Assembly (NCBI GenBank): GCA_030730365.1
Contig: JANQVJ010000025.1
Span: 1 to 60,633, forward strand
Direction of reading: 5' to 3'
DNA length: 60,633 nt
Origin: Verrucomicrobiales bacterium
GTDB lineage: Bacteria; Verrucomicrobiota; Verrucomicrobiia; Verrucomicrobiales; DEV007
Shown: positions 8,883-16,252 of the stretch, piece after piece
How positions within the stretch are numbered: the stretch's first letter is position 1
Layout: every line of letters begins with the position of its first letter
The notes under the pieces: generated by a model
The model's database searches: none
Seen by the model: only the letters and a program-made list of their open reading frames with translations
Told to the model about the DNA's origin: nothing
Made by a program: the position numbers and the translations under genes

Positions 8883-11261
8883 TTGAAAATAATGCGATTC
8901 TATCCGCTGATTCGAATGCCTTTGCGTCCTTTCCAGCTCCTTTTCGCTACTCTCTTTCTTCCCATCGTCCTCACCTCGGCCGAACCGGGGCGCGAAGTCC
9001 TCTTCTCCCGCGACGTCCTCCCCATCCTCTCCGACACGTGCTTCCAGTGCCACGGGCCGGATGCCAACAAGGGCCGCAAGGGCGACCTGAGGCTCGACGA
9101 CGAGGCCGACGCGAAGCGCGAGCGGGACGGGCATCGGGTCATCGCGGCGGGCAATGCCGACGCGAGTGAGTTGGTGCGGCGGCTCCTCAGCGACGATCCC
9201 GAAGAGCAGATGCCGCCGCCCGATCTCGGGCGACCTCTCACCTCCACGCAGATCGCGACGCTGCGACAGTGGATCGCCGAAGGCGCGAAATGGGGCAAAC
9301 ACTGGGCCTTTGAGCGCATCGAGCGTCCCGCCGTGCCGGAAACGGCGCATCCCATCGATGCCCTCGTCCAGCGCGGCCTCGATGAAACGGGGATGCGGGC
9401 AAATCCGCTCGCTCCGCCCGAGACCCTGATCCGGCGTCTCTCTCTCGACCTCACCGGGATCCCTCCGACGCCAGGCGAGGCTGCGGCTTTCCAATCCGAA
9501 TCAATCCGCAATCCCCAATCCGCAATCCAGAATGCCGTGGATCGTCTCCTCGCCTCGCCCGCCTACGGCGAACGTTTGGCCTGGGACTGGCTCGAGGCGG
9601 CGCGCTACGCGGATTCGAACGGCTACCAGGGCGACAACGAGCGCACCATGTGGCCCTGGCGCGACTGGGTCGTCGAGGCCTACAATAAAAATCTGCCCTA
9701 CGATCAGTTCACCATGCAGCAGCTCGCCGGCGACCTTCTGCCCTCGGCAACGAAGGAGCATATCCTCGCGACCGGATTCAATCGCAATCACATGATTAAC
9801 GGCGAGGGCGGCCGCATCGCCGAGGAAAACCGCGTCGATTACGTCATGGACATGACCGAGACGATGGGCACGGTCTGGCTCGGCCTGACCCTGAACTGCT
9901 GCCGCTGCCACGACCACAAATTCGATCCCCTCACCCAAGCCGACTACTACCGCTTCACCGCGTTTTTTAATCAGACCCCCGTAACCGGTGCCGGAGGCAG
10001 CCCGCAGACGGCGCCCGTCCTCGAGATCGCCCCGCCCGAGGCGATCGCCCCGCGCGACGCCGCGAGAAAAGTCGTCGCTGAACAAAAGGCGCTCCTCGCC
10101 AAGGCGGCCGAAGGCGAAAAAGCCGCCCTCGAAAAGGCCGTCGCCGACGCCGAGGCGAAGTTGAAGTCCCTCGAGACAGCCGTCCCGAAAGTCATGGTGA
10201 TGGCCGATCAAAAGGAAAAACGCCCCACCTTCATCCTCGACCACGGGCTCTACGACGCGCCCGGCGAGGAGGTAAACGTCGGCGTCCCCGCCGCGATCCT
10301 GCCACTCCTCGGTGACGGCGAGCTGGACCGGCTCAGTCTCGCGCAGTGGCTCGTCTCGCGCGAGCATCCCCTCACCGCCCGCGTCGCCGTGAACCGCCTC
10401 TGGCAGATGCTCTTCGGCATCGGACTGGTGAAAACGGCCGAGGACTTCGGCGTCCAGGCCGAGTATCCGCTGCAGCGCGAACTCCTCGACTGGCTCGCGG
10501 CAGAATACATCGAATCTGGCTGGGACACCAAAGCTCTCCTCAAGACCATCGTCACAAGCGAGACCTACCGCCGCAGTTCTGCGATCGAGTCGCCATCGGA
10601 CTTCGAAAATGATCCCGAAAATCGCCGTCTCGCCCGCGGACCGCGCTTCCGCATGCCCTCGTGGATGATTCGCGACCAGGCCCTCGCCGCCGCCGGACTG
10701 CTGCAGCGCGGGATCGGCGGAAACCCCGTCTTTCCCTATCAGCCGGCCGGGATCTGGGACGAGGCAACCTTCGGGAAAAAGACCTATCAACAGAGCAGCG
10801 GGAGCGATCTCTATCGCCGCAGCCTTTACAGCTTCTGGAGGCGCATCGTCGGCCCGACCGAGTTTTTTGACACCGCCAAGCGCCAGGTCTGCGAAGTCAA
10901 TCCGCTGCGGACGAACACGCCCATGCATGCCCTCACCACGCTGAACAGCACGACCTACGTCGAGGCCGCGAGAGTTCTCGCGGGGGAAGTGATCAAAAGC
11001 AGCGGCGACGAGAACGCGCGTTTCACCCTGACAGGACAGCGGCTCATCGGTCGTGCGCCCGCCGCGGAAGAGGCGGCGATCTGGAAACGCAGTCTGGCGA
11101 GGGCGAAAGAGGCCTTTGCGAAAGAGACCGGTGCCGCGGCGAAGTTTCTTGCCGAAGGAGAGTCAAAAACTCCCGCCGGACTCGACCCCGCCGAACACGC
11201 CGCCTGGGCCGCCCTCTGCCTGAATCTGATGAATCTTGATGAGACGCTGACGAAAGAATGA
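8883..11261 (+). CDS. Exported PSCyt1/DUF1549/DUF1553 cytochrome-domain protein
   Basis: This 792-residue protein starts with a signal peptide (hydrophobic residues ~15-32, cleavage probably after TSA). A cytochrome c-like PSCyt1 domain has C53-x-x-C56-H57 (CFQCHGPD). DUF1549 spans about 150-390 and contains a second heme-like CRCHDHK with the usual DP. A charged Ala/Glu/Lys coiled segment leads to DUF1553 at about 480-780. Such proteins are abundant in Planctomycetes and Verrucomicrobia and are nearly always paired with a DUF1501 gene; here that gene is the next one. The family is thought to act in the periplasm in redox steps of polymer breakdown; the exact role is unproven. It is about 200 residues shorter than the paralogue at 16.2 kb. 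Starts at 8883 or 8892 are both possible. Confidence 0.9.
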   Translation: MKIMRFYPLIRMPLRPFQLLFATLFLPIVLTSAEPGREVLFSRDVLPILSDTCFQCHGPDANKGRKGDLRLDDEADAKRERDGHRVIAAGNADASELVRRLLSDDPEEQMPPPDLGRPLTSTQIATLRQWIAEGAKWGKHWAFERIERPAVPETAHPIDALVQRGLDETGMRANPLAPPETLIRRLSLDLTGIPPTPGEAAAFQSESIRNPQSAIQNAVDRLLASPAYGERLAWDWLEAARYADSNGYQGDNERTMWPWRDWVVEAYNKNLPYDQFTMQQLAGDLLPSATKEHILATGFNRNHMINGEGGRIAEENRVDYVMDMTETMGTVWLGLTLNCCRCHDHKFDPLTQADYYRFTAFFNQTPVTGAGGSPQTAPVLEIAPPEAIAPRDAARKVVAEQKALLAKAAEGEKAALEKAVADAEAKLKSLETAVPKVMVMADQKEKRPTFILDHGLYDAPGEEVNVGVPAAILPLLGDGELDRLSLAQWLVSREHPLTARVAVNRLWQMLFGIGLVKTAEDFGVQAEYPLQRELLDWLAAEYIESGWDTKALLKTIVTSETYRRSSAIESPSDFENDPENRRLARGPRFRMPSWMIRDQALAAAGLLQRGIGGNPVFPYQPAGIWDEATFGKKTYQQSSGSDLYRRSLYSFWRRIVGPTEFFDTAKRQVCEVNPLRTNTPMHALTTLNSTTYVEAARVLAGEVIKSSGDENARFTLTGQRLIGRAPAAEEAAIWKRSLARAKEAFAKETGAAAKFLAEGESKTPAGLDPAEHAAWAALCLNLMNLDETLTKE

Positions 11262-11283
11262 AGAAGCTGATGTCCAATTCCCC

Positions 11284-11362
11284 GGTAGGGACGTTTTGCC
11301 AAAACGTCCGCACCCCTACCCTTGTCCGCCCTCTGCGGACGCCTCGGCGAGGCGTCCCTACC
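11284..11362. repeat. Palindromic repeat bounded by GGTAGGGACG / CGTCCCTACC
   Basis: A 79-bp element has 10-bp perfect terminal inverted repeats and internal hairpins (ACGTTTT-GCC-AAAACGT next to the left end). A relative with the same ends lies at 55117-55187. It sits between the PSCyt1 and DUF1501 genes and overlaps the upstream open frame of the latter, which helps to exclude starts before 11382. Confidence 0.8.
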
Positions 11363-11381
11363 CAATGACGACACACGCTGC

Positions 11382-12863
11382 ATGAACGCCTCCCACTTCC
11401 TCCGACCCGATTCCCCCGCCCCGCTGCGGGAACATCAACTGGGGATCAATCGTCGCCATTTTTTCGGCCGCGCCGCGACGGGCATCGGCACGGCGGCGCT
11501 GGCCTCGCTCCTCGGACGCGATGGACTGCTCGGCGCGGACGGGGGCACCCTGCCCGCTCCTAACATTGCCCCCAAGGCAAAACGCATCATCTATCTTTTT
11601 CAGAACGGCGGACCGACTCATGTCGACCTTTTCGATTACAAACCCCGTCTTCACCAGCTCCACGGAAAGGCGGTGCCGGCGGAGTATCTCGGCGGGAAAC
11701 GCTTCAGCACGATGACGGGTGACCCGAGCGGCAAGCTGATGCTTGAGCCGGTCGAACCCTTCAAACAACACGGTCAGTCGGGGGCCTGGGTCAGTGCCTT
11801 CATGCCCCACACCGCATCCATCGCGGACGACCTCTGCTTCCTCAAGAGCCTTCACACCGACGCGATCAATCACGCCCCCGCGATTTCCTTTCTCCTCAGC
11901 GGCGCGCAGATTCCGGGACGTCCCACGATGGGGGCCTGGCTCAACTACGGGCTCGGCACCGGCTCGCAGGATCTCCCCGGCTTTGTCGTCATGACCTCGG
12001 TCAGCAAGGGCACCTCGTGCGGCCAGATCTTTTACGACTTTTACTGGGGCTCGGGCTTTCTCCCGACCCGCTTTCAGGGAGCGAAGTTCCGCGGAAGCCG
12101 CGATCCGGTGCTTTACCTGAACAATCCCGATGGTCTTTCCCCCACTTTGCGACGGGGTCTCCTCGACGACCTCGCCGAGCTCAACGGGATGAAGTTGAAT
12201 CAGACCGGCGATCCCGAGATCGAGACCCGTATCGCCCAGTATGAGATGGCCTACCGCATGCAGACGAGCGTACCCGAGCTGACCGATTTCTCCGACGAAC
12301 CCGAACACATCCTCGCGATGTATGGCCCGCAGGTGCGCGAGCCGGGGACCTTCGCCTACAATTGTCTCATGGCCCGCCGTCTCGCCGAGCGCGGGGTTGG
12401 CTTCATCCAGTGCATGCACGCCGGGTGGGACCAGCACAACAGCCTCACGACCGAGCTCTACAACCAGTGCCGCGACACCGATCAGCCGAGCGCGGCCCTC
12501 GTGCAGGATCTGAAAATGCGCGGTCTTCTCGACGACACTCTCGTGATCTGGGGCGGTGAATTCGGACGCACCCCTTTCATTCAGGGAGACCTCGCCAATC
12601 GCGAGCGATGGGGACGCGATCACCATCCCTACGCCTTCACGAGCTGGCTCGCCGGCGGCGGCGTGAAGCCCGGGATCACCTACGGGGCCTCCGACGATCT
12701 CGGCTTTAACGCGGTGGAGAATCCCGTCCACGTCCACGACCTGCAGGCGACGATTCTGCACCTATCAGGGATAGACCACGAACGTCTCACCTACCGTTTC
12801 CAGGGACGCTACTTCCGCCTCACCGACGTGCATGGCCGGGTCGTGAGAGACATCCTCGCATGA
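11382..12863 (+). CDS. Tat-exported DUF1501 protein
   Basis: The 493-residue protein has a twin-arginine signal: NRRHFF with RR at 24-25, then a hydrophobic stretch to about residue 45. DUF1501 is a member of the alkaline phosphatase/sulfatase-like fold. It shows the FQNGGPTHVDLFDYKP start, GGEFGRTPF and the D-H-H-P-Y motif that supplies metal-site histidines in the clan. In PVC bacteria it is encoded beside PSCyt1/DUF1549/DUF1553 proteins, as here (120 bp gap with a repeat). A hydrolytic role on sulfated or phosphorylated polymers is inferred from the fold, not shown. The ATG at 11382 was chosen because earlier codons belong to the repeat. Confidence 0.9.
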   Translation: MNASHFLRPDSPAPLREHQLGINRRHFFGRAATGIGTAALASLLGRDGLLGADGGTLPAPNIAPKAKRIIYLFQNGGPTHVDLFDYKPRLHQLHGKAVPAEYLGGKRFSTMTGDPSGKLMLEPVEPFKQHGQSGAWVSAFMPHTASIADDLCFLKSLHTDAINHAPAISFLLSGAQIPGRPTMGAWLNYGLGTGSQDLPGFVVMTSVSKGTSCGQIFYDFYWGSGFLPTRFQGAKFRGSRDPVLYLNNPDGLSPTLRRGLLDDLAELNGMKLNQTGDPEIETRIAQYEMAYRMQTSVPELTDFSDEPEHILAMYGPQVREPGTFAYNCLMARRLAERGVGFIQCMHAGWDQHNSLTTELYNQCRDTDQPSAALVQDLKMRGLLDDTLVIWGGEFGRTPFIQGDLANRERWGRDHHPYAFTSWLAGGGVKPGITYGASDDLGFNAVENPVHVHDLQATILHLSGIDHERLTYRFQGRYFRLTDVHGRVVRDILA

Positions 12864-12870
12864 CTCCTCC

Positions 12871-13569
12871 TCAGATCACTCCGGGCAGTTTTGCCGAGTG
12901 ATCGAAGTTGATCTCATCGGGCGAGATCGCTCCGCCCGAGACGATGAAGGTCATCGCCTCGTCGAGCGTCCAGTTCGTCGAGATCAGGTTCGCCACCGGC
13001 ACAATCTCAAGGTAGCCCGAAGTCGGGTTCGGTGTCGTCGGCACGTAGACGGCGGCAAGTTCGCGGCCGGTGTCTTTATCCCTGAACGTCCGCGTCACCA
13101 GCCCGACCGTTTTCATCTCGGGCGTGGGAAAGTTAATGAGAACGACCCGCTGGACATCCCCTTTGGGCTTGTCGCCTAGCACGGAAATGAGCTTTTTCAC
13201 CGACCCGTAGATCGTCTTTACAAAAGGAATGCGGTGAAAGACCCCTTCAAAAAACTGGAAGAGGCGACGCCCGATAATATTCGTCGTGAACCAGCCGAGG
13301 AGAAAAAGACAGCCCACCACCAGCACCACCCCGACGATGGAGAGCGTCATCTCGGACTCGAGCAGTTCTGCCACCTGGGGAAACCGGGGAGACGCCTGCT
13401 TCCCGAGCCATTTCACGACCGGAGAACCTATCCCCGAGAGCATGTTGAAGAGAAATGAGAGCACAAGCCAGGTGATCCAGAGCGGGATGATCGAGATCAA
13501 ACCGGTGATGAAATAGCGCTTCAATGTGCCGTGTTGGCGGTGTTCGTCGTGCGGAAGGGAATTTTTCAT
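12871..13569 (-). CDS. DUF502 family membrane protein
   Basis: The 232-residue protein has two N-terminal transmembrane helices (about 18-42 and 75-100). The DUF502 core follows: GRRLFQFFEGVFHRIPFVKTIY, then V-F-P-E-M-type strands and the acidic loop. DUF502 proteins occur widely in bacteria and in plant chloroplast/ER membranes; their function is not settled. Starting at 13569 gives MKNSLPHDEHRQHG; a longer frame to 13611 adds a non-conserved leader. It converges on the DUF1501 gene with 7 bp between stops and diverges from the next gene over a 150-bp spacer. Confidence 0.88.
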   Translation of the reverse strand: MKNSLPHDEHRQHGTLKRYFITGLISIIPLWITWLVLSFLFNMLSGIGSPVVKWLGKQASPRFPQVAELLESEMTLSIVGVVLVVGCLFLLGWFTTNIIGRRLFQFFEGVFHRIPFVKTIYGSVKKLISVLGDKPKGDVQRVVLINFPTPEMKTVGLVTRTFRDKDTGRELAAVYVPTTPNPTSGYLEIVPVANLISTNWTLDEAMTFIVSGGAISPDEINFDHSAKLPGVI

Positions 13570-13721
13570 TGCGAGACACGTCACTGTCCCACAGCCCTCC
13601 CTTCCCGACAAGGACTCTCCCGTTACGACGGCGCAGGAAAACGACGAAAATTCCGGGACATTTCGCCTTGAAAGACATCACTTCCCGCCGGTGTATCTTT
13701 GTAAGTCCCGACGGACGCCAC

Positions 13722-14333
13722 ATGAGCGATGCTCCCCCTCCAGCTCCCCAAGGCAATCTCCCCGACGGTATCCCGGCGCCGCCTCCGCCGCGCCCCGATC
13801 TCAAAGACATCAGGCACGAAGGCCCCACCTACGGGTCGGAAAAATCGAAAAAGAAGAAGAAGAAAGAGCGCACTCACCCCACTGATCCCTACGAACCATT
13901 GAGAAAGAAAGGCTGCGGTTGTTGTGGCTGTCTTGGCGGAAGCCTTGTCGCAGTCGTTATCCTACTGATCGCCCTCGTCGGTGCGGTCATTTACTTAGGG
14001 CCCGGTCGCTTTGTCTCCGAAGGCTACACCGTCGTGAATCTCGAGGGAGCTGAAGTGACGGTCTCCACAGCCCCTGAAGTTCCGACGCTCTACATCGGGC
14101 AGACAGTCACCTACAGCGCAACGGTCACAAGCGTAGCGGTCGCCATTGTGGCAAAAGAAGTGACTCTTAGCGGGGATTTCCTTAAAGAAGTCAGCATCAC
14201 CGGAGCGAAAGTCACCGGCCTCGCCACCGCCCGCTTTGCCGAAAATCTCGAGATCTATGCAGGTGAATTCTTTGACCAAGGCATCACCCTGAAGGGGGAA
14301 CTGACCGGTCGAGTCATGAAAAGTCTCCAGTAA
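13722..14333 (+). CDS. Single-pass membrane protein of unknown function
   Basis: I do not recognise this 203-residue protein. It has a Pro-rich N terminus (residues 4-24), a lysine tract (K42-K48), the cysteine cluster CGCCGC at 65-70 and a transmembrane helix at 73-92. The C-terminal ~110 residues are rich in V, T and G and look like repeated beta strands. The last part (TLSGDF, ITGAKVTG, ITLKGELTG) has the rhythm of bactofilin-like or passenger beta-solenoid rungs, but too few are present to be sure. The charge pattern suggests the N terminus is cytoplasmic. The OsmC gene follows after 10 bp, so the two probably share a transcript. Confidence 0.75.
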   Translation: MSDAPPPAPQGNLPDGIPAPPPPRPDLKDIRHEGPTYGSEKSKKKKKKERTHPTDPYEPLRKKGCGCCGCLGGSLVAVVILLIALVGAVIYLGPGRFVSEGYTVVNLEGAEVTVSTAPEVPTLYIGQTVTYSATVTSVAVAIVAKEVTLSGDFLKEVSITGAKVTGLATARFAENLEIYAGEFFDQGITLKGELTGRVMKSLQ

Positions 14334-14343
14334 AAAACTCATT

Positions 14344-14754
14344 ATGATTGAAATCAACGCCACTTACGAAGGTCAATTGCGCACCTCGGCAAAGCACGGT
14401 CCCTCGGGCTCCCTCGTCGAGACCGATGCCCCCGCCGACAATCACGGCCGCGGAGAACGCTTTTCCCCGACCGACCTGCTCGCTACCTCACTCGGCACCT
14501 GCATGATGACAATCATGGGAATCTTTGCCGAGCGAAACGAGATCGATCTCACCGGCACCAGGGTGAAGGTCCTCAAGGAGATGACTCCCGAACCGCCCCG
14601 CCGCGTCGCGAAGTTGACCGTGGAAATGACAATCCCCCTCCCCGGCGACCATCCCAAGGCCGGCGCGATCGAAAAAGCCGCCATGACCTGTCCCGTCTTT
14701 CTCAGCCTCCATCCCGACATCGAAAAGCCGGTGACCTTTCACTGGGTCGGGTAA
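14344..14754 (+). CDS. OsmC family peroxiredoxin-like protein
   Basis: This 136-residue protein has the OsmC/Ohr fold with FSPTDLLATSLGTCMMT, containing the first conserved cysteine in the helix after DLLA, and the second cysteine in MTCPVFLSLHPD. OsmC-type proteins are cytoplasmic dimers that reduce organic hydroperoxides. The SLHPDIEKPV end fits the OsmC/YhfA subgroup better than Ohr. Its start follows the preceding gene by 10 bp. Confidence 0.9.
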   Translation: MIEINATYEGQLRTSAKHGPSGSLVETDAPADNHGRGERFSPTDLLATSLGTCMMTIMGIFAERNEIDLTGTRVKVLKEMTPEPPRRVAKLTVEMTIPLPGDHPKAGAIEKAAMTCPVFLSLHPDIEKPVTFHWVG

Positions 14755-14762
14755 AAAGCAAA

Positions 14763-14785
14763 AAAGCTAGCGGCTAAACAGCTTT
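14763..14785 (+). terminator. Weak hairpin between convergent genes
   Basis: AAAGCT and AGCTTT enclose an 11-base loop just behind the OsmC stop and reach the stop codon of the convergent DUF1501 gene. The stem is AT-rich and only 6 bp, so the call is tentative. Confidence 0.3.
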
Positions 14786-16248
14786 CAAGCCATCACCTCC
14801 CGAATCGGATCTGCTCCTTCGACTCCGACGAGTTTGTGGTCGAGGCCTCCGAAGAAAAAGCTGAGTTCATTCGGATCGAGGCCCATCAGGCTGAGAATCG
14901 TCGCGTGGAGATTTTTTACGTGAAAACGATTGTCGACCGCCATGGAGCCTAGTTCGTCTGTCTGTCCGACTGAGACGCCGCCTTTCACCCCGCCGCCCGC
15001 CATCCACATGGTGAAGCCGTAGCTGTTGTGGTCGCGTCCGGTTCCCTTCTCGTATTCGGCGGTAGGCTGGCGGCCGAATTCTCCGCCCCAGACGACGAGG
15101 GTATCTTCGAGCATGCCGCGGCGCTTGAGGTCTTTGAGCAGTCCCGCGATAGGTTTGTCAGTCGCACCCGCGTGGAGATTGTGATTGTTCTCGAGATCTC
15201 CGTGCGCATCCCAGTTGTGATCATTGTGGGCCCCGCCCGAGTAGATCTGGATAAACCGCGTCCCCCTTTCGACGAGACGGCGGGCGAGGAGACATTTGCG
15301 GCCGAAGTCTTCGGTCTCCTTACGATCCATGCCGTAGAGGGCCTTCGTCTCTTCGCTCTCCTCCTCCACCGCGATGGCCTCGGGCGCGGTCGCCTGCATG
15401 CGGTAGGCAAGTTCGTAGCTGGAGATGCGCGCGGAGAGATTGGTGTTGTCAAAACGCGGCGAGAGATGACCGGCATTGAGATGATTGAGCGAATCGATGA
15501 GCATACGCTGCTCCCCTGCGGCCATGCCGTCGACATGCTGGAGATTGAGAATGGGATTTCCCTGTGAGCGGAAGACGGTGCCCTGGTAGCTCGCCGGCAT
15601 GAACCCCGAAGTCCAGTTCTTCGCCCCCGAAATCGGACCGCCGTTTTGATCTAACATTACTACATATCCAGGCAAGTTTTCATTCACCGATCCCAGTCCG
15701 TAGTTCACCCAAGATCCGAGCGAGGGATTCCCGCTGATGAGCGAGCCGCTGTTCATCATGAGGAGAGCCGATCCGTGGATGGGCGAATCGGCTGTCATTG
15801 AATGGAGGAAGGCGATGTCATCGACGCAGCTTCCGACATAAGGAAAGAGGTCCGAGACATACTTCCCGCATTCTCCATACTGCTCGAACTTCCACTTCGG
15901 CTCGACAATGCGCCCTTCGTTCTTCTTCCCGCCGCGGCCGAAGGTCTTCACCTCGATCGTCTTCCCGTCCATGCCGTACATGTTCGGTTTGTAATCAAAA
16001 GTATCGATGTGGCTCGGTCCGCCATACATGAAGAGGAAGATGACACTCTTCGCCTTCCCCTGGATCATGGGCGGACGACTCGCGAGCGGATTCGCCGACG
16101 AGGTCGTCGCCCCCTTCATCTCCTTGAAAAACCCCTCGCTCCCGAGCAGCCCGGTGAGGGCGAGAGCAGGAAACCCTCCGCCGACAGTGTGGAGAAACTC
16201 GCGACGGTTCACATTGCCGCAGAAATCCGGTTTGGTGCGTCTTTTCAT
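14785..16248 (-). CDS. Tat-exported DUF1501 protein
   Basis: The protein has 487 residues. A twin-arginine signal is visible (NRREFLH, RR at 15-16, hydrophobic core to about 37). The DUF1501 body contains FLFMYGGPSHIDTFDYKP, GGEFGRQPT, GRDHNSYGF and MAGGGVKGG. It is a paralogue of the 11.4-kb protein but differs in length and in the acidic insertion EEESEE. The gene begins 4 bp behind the PSCyt1/DUF1549 gene and is clearly in its operon. Confidence 0.9.
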   Translation of the reverse strand: MKRRTKPDFCGNVNRREFLHTVGGGFPALALTGLLGSEGFFKEMKGATTSSANPLASRPPMIQGKAKSVIFLFMYGGPSHIDTFDYKPNMYGMDGKTIEVKTFGRGGKKNEGRIVEPKWKFEQYGECGKYVSDLFPYVGSCVDDIAFLHSMTADSPIHGSALLMMNSGSLISGNPSLGSWVNYGLGSVNENLPGYVVMLDQNGGPISGAKNWTSGFMPASYQGTVFRSQGNPILNLQHVDGMAAGEQRMLIDSLNHLNAGHLSPRFDNTNLSARISSYELAYRMQATAPEAIAVEEESEETKALYGMDRKETEDFGRKCLLARRLVERGTRFIQIYSGGAHNDHNWDAHGDLENNHNLHAGATDKPIAGLLKDLKRRGMLEDTLVVWGGEFGRQPTAEYEKGTGRDHNSYGFTMWMAGGGVKGGVSVGQTDELGSMAVDNRFHVKNLHATILSLMGLDPNELSFFFGGLDHKLVGVEGADPIREVMA

Positions 16249-16252
16249 CGTT

